DNA from: Actinomycetes bacterium
Lineage (GTDB): Bacteria; Actinomycetota; Actinomycetes; Actinomycetales; Cellulomonadaceae
Direction: 5' to 3'
Assembly: GCA_023389545.1 (NCBI GenBank)
Contig: JAEWEI010000127.1
Location: 1-7,171, forward strand
Length of the DNA stretch: 7,171 bases
Positions 1-5,742 of this stretch are shown here, one piece after another. A program made the position numbers and the translations under genes. Positions within the stretch are counted from its first letter, which is position 1. Every line of letters starts with the position of its first letter. The notes under the pieces were generated by a model. The model ran no database searches. It saw nothing but the letters and a program-made list of their open reading frames with translations, and was not told where the DNA came from.

Positions 1-1043
1 ACGTACGTGTGCCCGGTGACCCAGCCGATGTCGGCGGTGCACCAGTACACATCCGACTCGGCCTTGAGGTCGAAGACGTTCAGATGCGTGTACGCCGCCT
101 GCGTCAGGTACCCGCCGGTGGTGTGGAAGATGCCCTTGGGCTTCCCCGTCGTCCCCGACGTGTACAGGATGAACAGCGGGTGCTCAGCCTCGACCTCCAC
201 GGGGGTGTGCTCGGCGCTCGCGGACCCCACCGCCTCGTGCCACCACACGTCGCGGCCCTCGGTCCACGCCACGTCCTGCCCGGTGCGGCGCACCACCAGC
301 ACGTGCTCGACGCTCTCCGAGCCCTTCGCCAGCGCGTCGTCCACCGCGGGCTTCAGCGCCGAGGCCGAGCCACGGCGGTAGCCGCCGTCCGCCGTGATGA
401 CCAGCTTGGCCTGCGCGTCCTCGATCCGGGAGTGCAGCGCCTCCGCCGAGAAACCGCCGAACACCACCGAGTGCGGGGCGCCGATGCGCGCGCAGGCGAG
501 CATCGCGACCACGGCCTCCGGGATCAGCGGCAGGTAGATCGCCACCCGGTCGCCCGTCCCGACGCCGAGCTCGAGCAGCGCGTTCGCGGCCTGCGACACC
601 TCGCGCTGCAGGTCCGCGTACGTGATCGTGCGGGTGTCGCCCGGCTCGCCCTCGAAGTGCAGCGCCACCCGGTCGCCGTTGCCGGCCTCCACATGGCGGT
701 CCACCGCGTTGTACGCGGCGTTCAGGCGGCCATCGGCGAACCACCGCGCCACCGGCGCGCCCGACCAGTCGAGCACCTCCTCGAAGGGCGTCGACCAGGA
801 CACCAGCTCGCGCGCCTGGTCCCGCCAGAAGTCGAGCCGATCGGCATTCGCCCACGGGTACAACTCGGGGTGGGCGTTGGCCTGCGCGGCGAACTCCGGG
901 TCCGGCGGGAAACGACGGTCCTCGGTGAGGAGGTTCGCCAGGCCGGCGGAGGGCGTGGCGTCCGCCGTGGCGGAAGGGCTGGGTGGAGTGGTGGTGCTCT
1001 GATCCGAAGGCTCGGGACGGGTGGGCTCGTCGACCTGGGTCAC
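1..1043 (-). CDS. acs: Acetyl-CoA synthetase (acetate--CoA ligase, AMP-forming), N-terminal 347 residues, cut by window edge
   Basis: Activates acetate to acetyl-CoA through an acetyl-AMP intermediate in the cytoplasm (ANL adenylate-forming superfamily). Seen: the acetyl-CoA synthetase N-terminal domain (about residues 45-105), the VVFGGFSAEAL segment (193-203), GGYRRG (220-225, a segment typical of Acs), the phosphate-binding loop YTSGTTGKPKG (294-304), and DVYWCTADIGWVTGHTY running into the edge (331-347). The C-terminal half, including the conserved lysine that is acetylated in this family, lies outside. The GTG start at 1041-1043 is set by AGGAGG (revcomp of 1051-1056) with a 7-nt spacer. 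Residues 1-33 are a Pro/Ser/Thr-rich extension before the usual Acs start, probably disordered. It is the last gene of the minus-strand block, 114 bp after the membrane-protein gene, with a strong inverted repeat in its leader. Family identification is firm. Confidence 0.97.
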   Translation of the reverse strand, partial: MTQVDEPTRPEPSDQSTTTPPSPSATADATPSAGLANLLTEDRRFPPDPEFAAQANAHPELYPWANADRLDFWRDQARELVSWSTPFEEVLDWSGAPVARWFADGRLNAAYNAVDRHVEAGNGDRVALHFEGEPGDTRTITYADLQREVSQAANALLELGVGTGDRVAIYLPLIPEAVVAMLACARIGAPHSVVFGGFSAEALHSRIEDAQAKLVITADGGYRRGSASALKPAVDDALAKGSESVEHVLVVRRTGQDVAWTEGRDVWWHEAVGSASAEHTPVEVEAEHPLFILYTSGTTGKPKGIFHTTGGYLTQAAYTHLNVFDLKAESDVYWCTADIGWVTGHTY

Positions 1044-1070
1044 GGGTTTACCTCCTGCGCAACGACGTTG

Positions 1071-1103
1071 GTGCGGCACGGGGATTCGGGCCCCGTGTCG
1101 CAC
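1071..1103. repeat. 13-bp inverted repeat in the acs leader: operator or terminator-like hairpin
   Basis: Left arm GTGCGGCACGGGG (1071-1083), 7-nt loop (1084-1090), right arm CCCCGTGTCGCAC (1091-1103). Twelve of 13 positions are Watson-Crick pairs. The remaining one is G.U if read from the plus strand but an A/C mismatch on the minus strand, where both flanking genes are coded. It lies 28 bp upstream of the acs GTG and 54 bp after the stop of the preceding gene. No T run follows on the minus strand, so a classical intrinsic terminator is not supported. A regulator-binding site for acs, or a U-less terminator for the upstream gene, both remain possible. Confidence 0.55.
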
Positions 1104-1157
1104 TCTAGGGGGGAGCGTCCTGGTCCGTCTGCCTGTCAGGAGATCTGAGACGCGACG

Positions 1158-2081
1158 TCACGGCGTCCGCTGGCGCTCCCGGAACGCGCCCAGCGCCCGT
1201 CCGCGGCGGCGGGCTACCGCCAGCGCCCAGCCCGCCACGAGCAGCAGAACGCCCACCACGAACGTCATGCCCATCGTGCTGGCGATGATCCCGTAGATCA
1301 CCGTCTCGCGAGACGCGTCGGTGGCCAGCAGCCGCAGCGTCTCGTCCCGGGCCACCGAGGGGAAGTACAGGTAGAACCCGCCGACCACCGTCAGCACCAC
1401 GCCGCCGGTGATCGGCAGCGCCGCCGTCCACACCCCCAGGTACACCACCATCGCGAGCAGCAGCGCCGCCAACGTGACCAAGACGATGCCGATGCCGTCC
1501 GCCGCCGTCGGGTCCTCAGACCCGAGGATGCGCGCCTCCCCGAGGAGCAGCAGCACCAGCGCGAAGACCGACAGGACCGCGCCGATGAGGATGCCGAGCA
1601 GGTGGCCGCCGAACCCGGCGCCCCGGCGTGGCTCCTTCGCGGGCTCCCGAGTGGGGAACGGGTCCGGCTGGGCGGCAGGCGGGCGGGCGGTGTCAGCGTC
1701 AGGCGAGCGGCGTGCGGTGTCGGCCTCAAGCGAGCCGACCGGGTCGGCGTCGGGCGCGTGGCCCGTGTCGTGCGGGTGGGCCGTGTCGGTCTGTGGCACG
1801 CGGGCCTGGTCGGGCTCGGCCGGCTGGGTGGAGTGCGTCGCCGCGTCGGAGTGCTGCTTCGCCGAGCTGCCGGCAGGCCAGTCCACCGGCGCCTGCCGGG
1901 CCGGTGGCGCTGCGGGGGGCGGGGGAGGCTCATGGGCGGGAGTGCTCCCGACCGGCGGAGTGGGCTGCGTGCCGCGCACGCCGCCGACGGTCGGCCCCGT
2001 CGGGTCTGTCGGCTCCGGCGCGCCCTCCGGCTCTGCCGGGGTGGGGGACGACGAGCGGTGCTCGGGGTCGGACGTGCTCAT
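1158..2081 (-). CDS. Proline-rich four-helix membrane protein of unknown function (307 aa)
   Basis: I do not recognise a named family. Residues 1-155 are hydrophilic, rich in Pro, Ala, Thr, Ser and Asp, and probably disordered. They include four copies of a D-T-[A/G]-[H/R] element (residues 99-102, 105-108, 121-124, 130-133). Residues 156-290 hold four hydrophobic segments (about 160-181, 196-215, 220-240, 262-288), and a basic tail ends the protein. With no signal peptide and the long tail ahead of the first helix, the N-terminus is probably cytoplasmic (inference). The ATG at 2079-2081 is supported by GGAGGA (revcomp of 2089-2094) with a 7-nt spacer; the TGA is at 1158-1160. It sits 108 bp after the FNT channel gene and 114 bp before acs, same strand, so it may share their transcription. 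The mix of a Pro-rich tail and small helices resembles many uncharacterised actinobacterial envelope proteins. The gene is real; the function is unknown. Confidence 0.88.
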   Translation of the reverse strand: MSTSDPEHRSSSPTPAEPEGAPEPTDPTGPTVGGVRGTQPTPPVGSTPAHEPPPPPAAPPARQAPVDWPAGSSAKQHSDAATHSTQPAEPDQARVPQTDTAHPHDTGHAPDADPVGSLEADTARRSPDADTARPPAAQPDPFPTREPAKEPRRGAGFGGHLLGILIGAVLSVFALVLLLLGEARILGSEDPTAADGIGIVLVTLAALLLAMVVYLGVWTAALPITGGVVLTVVGGFYLYFPSVARDETLRLLATDASRETVIYGIIASTMGMTFVVGVLLLVAGWALAVARRRGRALGAFRERQRTP

Positions 2082-2140
2082 GGCCTGCTCCTCCGTCGCC
2101 GTGCGGGGCGCCTGGTCACGGCGCTGCCGTCAGGGCTCTC

Positions 2141-2146
2141 ACGGTA
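2141..2146 (-). promoter_or_regulatory. Possible -10 element for the Pro-rich membrane-protein gene
   Basis: TACCGT on the minus strand (revcomp of 2141-2146) fits the actinobacterial TANNNT -10 pattern and lies 60 bp upstream of the ATG at 2081, in the 108-bp gap after the FNT gene. I cannot see a convincing -35 at 16-18 bp. A small 5-bp inverted repeat (ACGGC at 2118-2122, GCCGT at 2126-2130) lies between it and the gene. The assignment is weak. Confidence 0.22.
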
Positions 2147-2189
2147 GGGGCGAGGCGCGTTGCCCGCTCGTCCAGGCGGATGCCGCAGG

Positions 2190-3044
2190 TCAGCGAAGTG
2201 CGGCCTGAGCCGGGACCCCAGTGGTCTTGGCGGAGGTGGAAGCCGGGGCCGGCGTGGCCGACTCCGCAGGCGCCGGGCGCCCCGCGGCGTACACGTAGGC
2301 CGCGCCGACGAGCAGGCCCCCGCCCACCAGGTTGCCCAGCCCGACGGCGCCCATGTTGCGCGCGAGCTCCAGCCACGTCGCGTGCGGCAGGCCGCCCAGC
2401 AGCCCGAAGGAGAACGTGGTCATGTTGGCCACCACGTGTTCGAAGCCCGAGGTGATGAACACCATGACGCACGCGAAGATCAGCGTGATCTTCGCGCCCT
2501 CGGAGCGCAGCCGCGCCGCCGACCAGATGGCCAGGCAGACCAGCAGGTTGCACAGCACGCCGCGGAAGAACAGCTCGGTGGTGGTCTCGGCGGCCTTGTG
2601 CTCGATCATCGAGGCGATGGTGGCGCCGGCGTTCGTCGAGGGGCCGAGCGCGCCGGAGAAGTGCACGAGCGCCGCGAACGCCATCGCGCCCAGGAAGTTG
2701 CCCACCATGCAGAACAGCAGCGTCGAGGCGGCGCGGCCCCAGGGGATCGCCCCGCGGAGGGCGCCTTGCGTGAGGATCATCATCGCCGAGGTCGCGAGCT
2801 CGCCGCCAGCCACGACGACGATGGTCAGCGCGACGCCGAACACGAGGCCCTGCACCAGCGGCGCCCACGGCGATCCCGCCACGGCGAGCGGGCCGCCGGC
2901 GGTGGTCATGATGACCACGCCGATGCCGATGTACGCGCCGGCCAGCATCGCGTGCACCAGGTAGACGGCGGGGGTGCGGGTGAGCTGCGTCTTCTTGCGG
3001 GCCGCCGCGTCGTGCTGGTCGAGCGCCTCGGAGATGCTGAGCAT
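2190..3044 (-). CDS. Formate/nitrite transporter (FNT) family channel, NirC-like
   Basis: Pentameric inner-membrane channel family that moves small monovalent anions (formate, nitrite, hydrosulfide) with a proton. Six hydrophobic helices are visible at about residues 26-48, 59-80, 108-129, 158-178, 186-201 and 231-255. Family residues are present: GGELATSAM (80-88, the position of GSELFT with its conserved Thr as T85), K150 in EHKAAETT (aligning with the FocA periplasmic lysine), and the central pore His H203 in SGFEHVVANM. The segment LFFRGVLCNLLVCLAIW resembles NirC more than FocA, which hints at nitrite, but substrate is inferred. The C-terminus is an Ala/Pro-rich tail. I chose the ATG at 3042-3044 because AGCAGG (revcomp of 3054-3059) lies 9 nt upstream and the length before helix 1 fits the family. 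An in-frame ATG at 3078-3080 would add 12 residues but has no SD. It follows the malic enzyme stop by 24-60 bp, so the two are probably co-transcribed. Confidence 0.93.
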   Translation of the reverse strand: MLSISEALDQHDAAARKKTQLTRTPAVYLVHAMLAGAYIGIGVVIMTTAGGPLAVAGSPWAPLVQGLVFGVALTIVVVAGGELATSAMMILTQGALRGAIPWGRAASTLLFCMVGNFLGAMAFAALVHFSGALGPSTNAGATIASMIEHKAAETTTELFFRGVLCNLLVCLAIWSAARLRSEGAKITLIFACVMVFITSGFEHVVANMTTFSFGLLGGLPHATWLELARNMGAVGLGNLVGGGLLVGAAYVYAAGRPAPAESATPAPASTSAKTTGVPAQAALR

Positions 3045-3104
3045 GGTGCTAAGCCTGCTGGCGCCCGAGGCGCTGTTCATGGGACGAAAGCCCGGTCGGC
3101 CCGA

Positions 3105-4496
3105 TCACTGTGCCGCCCGGGCCGCCTGCTCCACGGCTGCCGCGACCACCGCCGTCACGTCCGGGTGGAAGACGCTCGGCACGATGTAGGTCGGGTTCAG
3201 CTCCTCGTCGCGCACCACCGACGCGAGCGCCTGCGCCGCGGCCAGCAGCATCGACTCCGTGATCCGGTGGGACTGCGCGTCCAGCAGCCCGCGGAACAGC
3301 CCCGGGAACGCGAGCACGTTGTTGATCTGGTTCGCGAAGTCGGACCGCCCCGTGCCGACCACGGTGGCGTGCAGGGCCGCCGCCTCGGGCTCGATCTCCG
3401 GTCGCGGGTTCGCCAGCGCGAACACGATCGAGTCCGGGGCCATCGTCGCCACGTCGTCGCCGTCGATGACGTCCGGCGCCGAGACGCCCACGAACACGTC
3501 GGCCCCGGCCAGCGCCCCCCGCAGCGTGCCCTCCACCCCGCGGGGGTTCGTGTGCGCGGCCGTCCAGGCGAGCTCAGGCGTCAGGCCAGGCCGACCGGTG
3601 TGGACCACGCCGTCGATGTCCGCCACCACCACGTCGCGGGCCCCGGCGGCGAGCAGCAGCTTGAGCACCGCGGTGCCCGCCGCGCCCGCGCCGGACAGCA
3701 CGATCCGCACGTCGGGCAGCTTCTTCTCCACCACCCGCAGCGCATTCGTCAACGCCGCCACCACCACGATGGCCGTGCCGTGCTGATCGTCGTGGAAGAC
3801 CGGGATGTCCAGCCGCTCCCGCAAGCGGCGCTCGATCTCGAAGCAGCGCGGCGCGGAGATGTCCTCGAGGTTGATGCCCGCGAACACCGGCGCGATGGCG
3901 CACACCGTCTCGACGATCTGGTCGATGTCCGTGGTGTCCAGCGCGATGGGGAACGCGTCGATGTCGGCGAAGCGCTTGAACAGCACCGCCTTGCCCTCCA
4001 TCACCGGCAGCGCCGCCAGGGGGCCCAGGTCGCCGAGGCCCAGCACCGCTGTGCCGTCGGTGACCACCGCGACGGTGTTGCGCTTGATGGTCAGGCGGCG
4101 GGCGTCCTCCGGATGGGCGGCGATGGCCTCGCACACCCGCGCGACCCCCGGCGTGTAGGCCATCGACAGGTCGTCGCGGTTGCGCAGCGGCACCTTGGAC
4201 TCGACTGACAGCTTGCCGCCCAGGTGCAGCAGGAACGTGCGGTCGCTGACACGCTCCACCGTCACGCCGTGCAGCATCCGCAGCGCCTCGACGATGTCCG
4301 AGGCATGAGCCTCCCCGCGTGTCGCGCACGTCACGTCGACGGTGATGCGCTCATGGCCCGACGCCGTCACGTCGAGCGCCGTGACGATGCCGCCCTCGCG
4401 CTCGATCGCCGTGGTGAGCTCGCTGACCGCCGTCGGGCGGGCCTCCACCTGGAGGCGGGCGGTGATGGACGACGAGACGCTGGGCGCGGCAACCAT
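3105..4496 (-). CDS. ACT-domain malic enzyme (malate dehydrogenase, oxaloacetate-decarboxylating), 463 aa
   Basis: Converts L-malate to pyruvate and CO2 with NAD(P) reduction and a divalent metal, in the cytoplasm. An ACT regulatory domain occupies about residues 8-85. The malic N-terminal domain follows, with catalytic Tyr Y114 (YTPGVA), catalytic Lys K169 (EGKAVLFK), metal ligands E211/D212 (NLEDI), and FHDDQHGTA (235-242). The Rossmann domain has GAGAAG (269-274) and the conserved ANP (362-364) and NQINN (389-393) segments. Length and order match single-domain actinobacterial malic enzymes, not the MaeB fusion with phosphotransacetylase. D293 at the end of the second beta strand suggests NAD preference, but this is only an inference. 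The ATG at 4494-4496 fits the family start (MVAAPSV, near the MAAPSV I remember). No clear SD precedes it, so a leaderless mRNA is possible. The open frame continues to 5567 over the divergent gene, which is artefactual. Divergent from the Fic-like gene; probably the first gene of an operon with the FNT channel. Confidence 0.97.
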   Translation of the reverse strand: MVAAPSVSSSITARLQVEARPTAVSELTTAIEREGGIVTALDVTASGHERITVDVTCATRGEAHASDIVEALRMLHGVTVERVSDRTFLLHLGGKLSVESKVPLRNRDDLSMAYTPGVARVCEAIAAHPEDARRLTIKRNTVAVVTDGTAVLGLGDLGPLAALPVMEGKAVLFKRFADIDAFPIALDTTDIDQIVETVCAIAPVFAGINLEDISAPRCFEIERRLRERLDIPVFHDDQHGTAIVVVAALTNALRVVEKKLPDVRIVLSGAGAAGTAVLKLLLAAGARDVVVADIDGVVHTGRPGLTPELAWTAAHTNPRGVEGTLRGALAGADVFVGVSAPDVIDGDDVATMAPDSIVFALANPRPEIEPEAAALHATVVGTGRSDFANQINNVLAFPGLFRGLLDAQSHRITESMLLAAAQALASVVRDEELNPTYIVPSVFHPDVTAVVAAAVEQAARAAQ

Positions 4497-4535
4497 GGCG
4501 CACAGTGTGGCCTGGACCACGTCGAGGCGCCCACG

Positions 4536-4570
4536 GCGACACCCGGACGGCCCGCCGTAGGGTGGGCGCG
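4536..4570 (+). promoter_or_regulatory. Leaderless-type promoter for the Fic-like gene
   Basis: GCGACA (4536-4541, matching the last four bases of TTGACA), a 16-bp spacer, then TAGGGT (4558-4563, fits TANNNT), followed by 6 nt and the GTG start at 4570. In actinobacteria, a -10 placed 6-7 nt before the start codon marks leaderless transcripts, which agrees with the lack of any SD here. It lies in the 73-bp divergent gap shared with the malic enzyme gene. Motif-based only. Confidence 0.5.
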
Positions 4571-5436
4571 TGGCGCGAGCAGCAGTGACGGAGACCGGTC
4601 CGGACCCCCTGGCGGGGATCGCGACGCTGCCCGGCGTCCCGCAGGCGGTGGAGGCTGCGCGCGTGGCCTGCGAGGAGCTGCGCTGGCATGAGGCGTACCG
4701 GCGGCGGTGGCGCGGAGTGCGGGCCGAGGCGACGGTGCGCAGCGCGCGCGCCAGTGCCGCGCTCGATGGAGCCCGCGTGCCGCTCGACGTGCTCCGCGCG
4801 ATGGTGACGGGCGCCGAGCCGGGTGGCGGCCATGAGCGCCTCGTCGCCCATGGGGCCCTCCGGGCGGGCGCCCGGACCGAGGCGCTGATGCCCGATCTCG
4901 GGGCGCGCGGGGCCGCGCGGGTGCCGCCGTTCGGCCAGCTCGTGGCCGGTCTGCACAGTGCGGCGGGCGCCGGTTGGCTGGCCGACGACGCGCTGGGGCG
5001 GCTGCGGGTGGACCAGGCCCCCCAGGACCTGCGCGGGCTGGGGCCGGCGCTGACGGGCTCAGAGCTCGCGGCGCGGCTGAGCCTGCTGGGCGAGGTGGTG
5101 CTGACCACCGACGCTCCGGCGCTGGTGGTCGCGGCCGTCGTGCACGGCGAGCTCCTCACCCTGCGGCCCTTCGCCGCCGGCAACGGCGTGGTGGCCCGGG
5201 CGACAGCCCGGCTGCTGCTCACCAGTCGTGGGCTCGACCCGACCGGGTCGGTGGTCCCCGAGGCGTCGTGGGCGCCAGCGGCGAACCCGTACCTCGCGGC
5301 GGCCGCGGGCTTCGCCACCGGCTCCCCTGAGGGCGTGGCGCAGTGGGTGCAGGTGTGCGCGCAGGGAGTCGTGGCAGGGGCTGGCGAGGCGCGGGAGATC
5401 GCTGACGCGGTGCTGGCGGGGCGGCTGACGGCCTGA
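4570..5436 (+). CDS. Fic-fold protein with degenerate active site (288 aa)
   Basis: Fic enzymes usually move AMP or another phosphate-containing group onto a hydroxyl side chain, using HPFx[D/E]GN[G/K]RxxR. Here the motif reads RPFAAGNGVVAR (199-210): the catalytic His is Arg199, the acidic residue is Ala203, the first motif Arg is Val207, and only GNG and the last Arg remain. The helix before it keeps the family pattern (H192 in AVVHGELLTL). SAALDG (62-67) stands where Fic proteins of this layout carry the inhibitory (S/T)xxxE(G/N) motif, with Asp66 in place of Glu. AMP transfer is therefore unlikely, and the protein may act by binding. From memory, similar proteins in Streptomyces are annotated 'oxidoreductase' or 'Fic family' and sit by the same HAD and Ssd genes. 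The GTG start at 4570 follows a -10-like box with no SD. Codon use is normal for the window, so it does not look like a decaying pseudogene. Fold is fairly sure; function unknown. Confidence 0.85.
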   Translation: MARAAVTETGPDPLAGIATLPGVPQAVEAARVACEELRWHEAYRRRWRGVRAEATVRSARASAALDGARVPLDVLRAMVTGAEPGGGHERLVAHGALRAGARTEALMPDLGARGAARVPPFGQLVAGLHSAAGAGWLADDALGRLRVDQAPQDLRGLGPALTGSELAARLSLLGEVVLTTDAPALVVAAVVHGELLTLRPFAAGNGVVARATARLLLTSRGLDPTGSVVPEASWAPAANPYLAAAAGFATGSPEGVAQWVQVCAQGVVAGAGEAREIADAVLAGRLTA

Positions 5437-5484
5437 GGCGGCGCTGCGGGCCGGTGGATGCGGTGGTCCAGTGCGGGCACCGAA

Positions 5485-5510
5485 CAACGGCGCCCTCGCG
5501 GACGCCGTTG
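5485..5510 (+). terminator. Hairpin after the Fic-like gene, candidate terminator
   Basis: CAACGGCG (5485-5492) and CGCCGTTG (5503-5510) form a perfect 8-bp stem with a 10-nt loop, starting 48 nt after the Fic-like stop. No T run follows, so termination here would be of the U-less type often suggested for actinobacteria. Confidence 0.4.
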
Positions 5511-5539
5511 CCGAACGGATGACGTGGGAGGTATCAGGC

Positions 5540-5632
5540 GTGCACAGTGATTGTCGCTACGGGGCAAGCCCGGTCGACATGTCCGTACGGGGACAGTTCG
5601 CGCGTGGGTTCCCTCACGTCATTCTGTTGTGA
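5540..5632 (+). CDS. Candidate small protein, 30 aa, unknown
   Basis: GGGAGGT (5526-5532) lies 7 nt ahead of a GTG at 5540, and the frame runs 30 codons to TGA at 5630-5632. The product starts MHSDCRYGASPVDM and ends FPHVILL; no family is recognised. The 13-nt arms of a hairpin begin directly after the stop, and TTTT follows at 5679-5682. Against it, only 20 of its 29 sense codons after the start end in G or C, well below neighbouring genes, and the frame is short enough to occur by chance. A weak promoter could be TTGCCG (5508-5513), 18 bp, TATCAG (5532-5537), though this overlaps the SD. More likely noise or a small RNA than a proven gene. Confidence 0.2.
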   Translation: MHSDCRYGASPVDMSVRGQFARGFPHVILL

Positions 5633-5682
5633 GTCCTTGGTACTCCTGGTCGGCTCGGGAGTTCAAGGGACACGTCGCTTTT
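5633..5682 (+). terminator. Long imperfect hairpin followed by TTTT, candidate terminator
   Basis: The arms 5633-5645 and 5659-5671 pair at 11 of 13 positions (one of them G.U) around a 13-nt loop. TTTT follows at 5679-5682, 7 nt after the stem, which is farther than in a classical terminator. The T run is on the plus-strand side, so it would end transcripts from the Fic-like gene or the small frame just before it. Confidence 0.4.
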
Positions 5683-5721
5683 GCGCGTGTTGCCAGCATC
5701 TGCGGGTCATATCGCGGATCC

Positions 5722-5742
5722 GATGTCCGCATTCCGGACATC
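5722..5742 (-). terminator. Hairpin overlapping the HAD stop codon, candidate terminator
   Basis: GATGTCCG (5722-5729) and CGGACATC (5735-5742) form a perfect 8-bp stem with a 5-nt loop, overlapping the TGA at 5741-5743. No T run follows on the minus strand. It may end the HAD transcript or protect its 3' end. Confidence 0.4.

Larger units (their letters stand above)
5437..5740. other. Convergent intergenic region, lower GC, hairpin-rich
   Basis: This 304-bp gap lies between two genes that end towards each other. Positions 5541-5740 are 60% GC (120 of 200 counted), against 47 of 60 in a coding sample at 5041-5100. It contains hairpins at 5485-5510, 5633-5671 and 5722-5742, a short repeat CTCAC...GTGAG (5613-5617, 5629-5633), TGTCC...GGACA (5580-5584, 5591-5595), and a candidate 30-codon frame at 5540-5632. 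No tRNA or recognised riboswitch could be made out. Paired terminators for the two genes would explain part of it but not the length or base shift. Confidence 0.7.

Noticed and set aside
9..1148. A 379-codon plus-strand open frame opposite acs
   Set aside because: Arg/Gly/Val-rich antisense product with no domain; the minus-strand frame carries full Acs motifs.
1660..1830. Repetitive GTGTCGG/GTGTCAG tract resembling a direct-repeat array
   Set aside because: Spacing is irregular and it encodes the D-T-[A/G]-[H/R] elements of the Pro-rich protein, so it is coding repetition and not a CRISPR or iteron array.
2160..4208. A 682-codon plus-strand open frame opposite the FNT and malic enzyme genes
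   Set aside because: Its product is a low-complexity Arg/Gly/His/Ala-rich string typical of antisense reading in GC-rich DNA, and both underlying minus-strand genes are clear family members.
4497..5567. N-terminal extension of the malic enzyme to an 820-codon protein
   Set aside because: The extra 357 residues are Ser/Arg/Pro-rich antisense of the Fic-like gene, and the family starts at the ATG at 4496.
5650..5680. tRNA T-loop-like GAGTTCAAGG
   Set aside because: No T-stem, acceptor stem or anticodon arm can be folded around it; it belongs to the 5633-5671 hairpin.
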